A stretch of DNA of 34,826 nucleotides from Bacteroidales bacterium. Lineage in GTDB: Bacteria > Bacteroidota > Bacteroidia > Bacteroidales > UBA932. The DNA lies in the NCBI GenBank assembly GCA_017617655.1, contig JAFZVU010000066.1, positions 1 through 34,826 of the forward strand. Reading direction: 5' to 3'. Both the position numbers and the translations under genes were made by a program. Within the stretch, counting starts at the first letter, position 1. Each line of letters begins with the position of its first letter. Shown piece after piece: positions 33,130 through 34,826 of the stretch. Below the pieces are notes generated by a model, which was given only the letters and a program-made list of their open reading frames with translations, was not told where the DNA came from and did no database searches.

Positions 33130-34563
33130 TTACTTTTTGGCTTTCTTGCGGCGGGAGCGCGCTTTCGCCCTCGGCGCGAAGTTGTGGCTTTCCTGGATGC
33201 TGCCGTCCTCGAGGCTGTGCACGTTGATCTGGAGATGGCCGTCCGCTGCGAGGCCTTCGATGACAGTGGCATGTCCGCCGCCTCTGAGGCTCGGGCCGCC
33301 ACCCACAATCTGCGCCCAGGTCCGTTCGCCTTCAGGGGCGTCGAAGCGGTAGCGGTGCTGGTGGGCTGTTATGACAAGCTGGCAGCCGGCCTTCTGGAGC
33401 AGCGGGGCCCACATGTTGGCGCAGGTGCGTTGCCAGCTGGCGTAGTCTGTGCGGTAGCGGGGATCTTTGTCGGCCGGGGCTACGTCGCCCGGGTTCTGGT
33501 CGGGTCTCGGGTCGAACAGGGGGATGTGGCAGAAGGCGACCAGATACGGCGCGGAGGCTATTTCCTCCTGCTGCAGGGCGTCGGCCAGCCAGAGGGTCTG
33601 GGCTTCGCGGTAGGCCGCGCTGTTGAAGAGGCCTGCGAAGAGGGGGTTGGTGTCGAGCTTGTCCTCGCCGGTGTCCAGGCCGATCATTGCGATATCGCCC
33701 ATGCGCACTGCGAAGTTGCGGCCGAGGTCCCAGTCCCGCGACGAGCGCTCTTCCGGCTGACGGTACATCCAAACTCGCTCCAGATGGCGGTTGGCCATGC
33801 CGCGGAAATCGTGATTGCCGGTGCAGAAAAGGTAGGGGATCTCAGCGGCGTAGTCCTTGCGGTCCATGCTCGGCGCAAGGAAGATATTTATCTGATTGTC
33901 GATGCTTTCTTCGACATTGGAGGCATCCCCGTTCCAAATGACGCAGGAAGGGGCCAAATTCGCGATTTTATCCGTGGCAGCACTCATTACATCCCAATGG
34001 GCGTGCGTGTCGTTAATGACGCAGAAATGGGCATTTGAGGCCATTCCGGCCGTAGTGAAGCTGTAAACGCGCGGATCTTCCTCGTTTCCGGTGATTTTCA
34101 TGTCATAGCCGCCCTTGTAGGCGATGCTGTCGGCGCCGATGGTGTACCAGTATTTCGTGGCGGGCTTCAGGCCGGTCAGGCGGATCTGCATGACGTGCTC
34201 GTTCATGTCGGTGACGCGGAAGCCGCCGCATTTTACGGTTTTTGCGCCGCTCATGTCAGGCCTGTCGCTGTAGCGGACGTAGCCGTTCGCCATGCCGGAC
34301 ACTGCGAATGCGACACCCATCGATGTCGCGGCGTAATTCTGCAGCATCGGTGCGGAAGCGATCAGCTTGCGCGCTGCGGCCTCGTCCGTTGCCGATGGTG
34401 TGGCGGCCTTCCCGGCCTCGGAGCTTGCGCCCTCCGCCGCCTCTTCATCCGCCGCAGTTTCAATAGCTCTCAGCGTCTTTTCAGCCTTGGCAACATCCGG
34501 CAGCGCCGCCGCCGCAGCAATCGCCGCCGTCCTCTTCAAGAAATCCCTGCGATTCATAGTCAT
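33130..34563 (-). CDS. Tat-exported metallophosphoesterase, purple-acid-phosphatase-like
   Basis: 477 aa protein with a twin-arginine signal (NRRDFLKRTAAIAAAAA), so exported folded and probably with its metals. A Fibronectin-III-like domain follows at about 80-172 (VRYSD..., LTGLKPATKYWYTIGAD). The calcineurin-like domain has NDTHAH (184-189; D185, H187), NGD (211-213), GNHD (249-252), CHIP (H346) and AHQH (400-403), the full set of bimetal ligands. The FN3 plus phosphoesterase order is that of purple acid phosphatases, though the diagnostic tyrosine was not identified. A tail rich in Lys/Arg (RAKARSRRKKAKK) ends it. Start could be 34557 instead (two residues shorter). First gene of the operon with the GH29 enzyme. 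Confidence 0.9.
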   Translation of the reverse strand: MTMNRRDFLKRTAAIAAAAALPDVAKAEKTLRAIETAADEEAAEGASSEAGKAATPSATDEAAARKLIASAPMLQNYAATSMGVAFAVSGMANGYVRYSDRPDMSGAKTVKCGGFRVTDMNEHVMQIRLTGLKPATKYWYTIGADSIAYKGGYDMKITGNEEDPRVYSFTTAGMASNAHFCVINDTHAHWDVMSAATDKIANLAPSCVIWNGDASNVEESIDNQINIFLAPSMDRKDYAAEIPYLFCTGNHDFRGMANRHLERVWMYRQPEERSSRDWDLGRNFAVRMGDIAMIGLDTGEDKLDTNPLFAGLFNSAAYREAQTLWLADALQQEEIASAPYLVAFCHIPLFDPRPDQNPGDVAPADKDPRYRTDYASWQRTCANMWAPLLQKAGCQLVITAHQHRYRFDAPEGERTWAQIVGGGPSLRGGGHATVIEGLAADGHLQINVHSLEDGSIQESHNFAPRAKARSRRKKAKK

Positions 34564-34587
34564 AGTTCAGCGTGTTTAGGTTCTAAA

Positions 34588-34595
34588 CAAAGTTA
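34588..34595 (-). promoter_or_regulatory. Promoter -7 element of the phosphoesterase-GH29 operon
   Basis: Minus-strand TAACTTTG fits TAnnTTTG, 24 bases before the ATG at 34563. No upstream TTTG at the ideal distance. Confidence 0.5.
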
Positions 34596-34768
34596 ATGAT
34601 TTTTATACATACCCAGCTTGGCCACTTGTTTGAAATAGAGATTGATTTTTGGACAGGAATAACAGGGATTACACACTTATTCAAATCACTAGTGTCCGGA
34701 GAATATAACTCAAATAGGTTTTAAACTGTTTAATTATAATAGCTTACAAGGAACAGTTTGTTTTTTGA
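34596..34768. other. AT-rich non-coding stretch
   Basis: No gene or clear structure. GTTTTAAACTGTTTAATTAT (about 34718-34737) and AACAGTTTG near 34752-34760 share a short repeated word. Nothing else stands out. Confidence 0.35.
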
Positions 34769-34826
34769 TTAGAATTCGCGAACTAAGCGGAAATAGAATG
34801 TCGCCAAACTTTTAATGATGTTTCGA
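34769..34826 (-). CDS. Possible C-terminus of an unidentified gene cut by the window end
   Basis: On the minus strand a frame enters from the right edge and reads RNIIKSLATFYFRLVREF before a TAA stop (34771-34769). Only 18 residues are visible; no family can be named, and it may be chance. Confidence 0.2.
   Translation of the reverse strand, partial: RNIIKSLATFYFRLVREF

Noticed and set aside
32473..34038. A 521-codon plus-strand frame
   Set aside because: Antisense to the GH29 and phosphoesterase genes in GC-rich DNA, where long shadow frames are common; it spans two real genes and their gap.
1..34826. CRISPR array or phage region
   Set aside because: No regularly spaced direct repeats of 25-40 bases and no phage structural or cas genes were seen.

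Overview
This window is a chromosomal segment of a Bacteroidota bacterium, most likely an uncultured gut-type Bacteroidales of medium to high GC. Four things point there: many promoters with the Bacteroidota pattern (TTTG, about 19-22 bases, TAnnTTTG); a TonB-dependent receptor paired with a DUF4249 lipoprotein; the cluster coaX / outer membrane protein / TPR protein / lptC / PpiD-like chaperone; and secreted glycosidases of families GH27 and GH29. No phage, plasmid, IS transposase or CRISPR array was found. Family assignments come from reading motifs and recalled family knowledge; no database search was run.

Layout. 1-1293 (minus): 5' part of mnmG, overlapped by ybeY. 1452-2395: malate dehydrogenase carrying a one-base frameshift inside its NAD-binding glycine loop. 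2505-3194: a TonB-type energy transducer, sharing a bidirectional terminator with convergent hflX (3249-4412). 4464-4942: non-coding, holding a long structured repeat (copy A). 4943-5734: an alpha/beta hydrolase on the minus strand. 5826-8558: fumarate reductase/succinate dehydrogenase A and B subunits without a membrane-anchor subunit beside them. 8613-9492: non-coding, with an AT-rich stretch and two more repeat copies (C and B). 9493-13832: ruvB and mfd, convergent, with overlapping stop codons. 13882-20185: coaX, an OmpP1/FadL-like protein, a TPR protein, lptC and a PpiD-like protein. 20296-24653: a giant coiled-coil lipoprotein and an outer membrane beta-barrel protein behind a near-perfect promoter. 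24783-26237: an ATPase fused to a putative nuclease domain, of different base composition. 26249-29546: TonB-dependent receptor plus DUF4249 lipoprotein. 29592-34563 (minus): GH27 alpha-galactosidase, then (beyond a plus-strand tRNA-Leu) GH29 alpha-fucosidase and a Tat-exported metallophosphoesterase.

How the genes fit together. Mdh and FrdAB are enzymes of the malate-fumarate-succinate branch that anaerobic Bacteroidales use as an electron sink. MnmG and YbeY act in translation (tRNA modification, rRNA maturation); HflX is a ribosome-associated GTPase; RuvB and Mfd act in DNA recombination and repair. LptC, the PpiD-like chaperone, TonB, the receptor and the beta-barrel proteins all serve the cell envelope. 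The glycosidases and phosphoesterase probably act on host or dietary glycans.

Most notable: (i) a family of multi-hairpin repeats at 4626-4944, 8897-about 9047 and 9175-9295, two with inverted AAGGAAAG termini and all three sharing a hairpin whose paired bases covary; a further hairpin cluster of the same loop style lies after tRNA-Leu. (ii) The large coiled-coil lipoprotein plus beta-barrel pair, which resembles the S-layer/outer membrane pairs of Bacteroides. (iii) The mdh frameshift.
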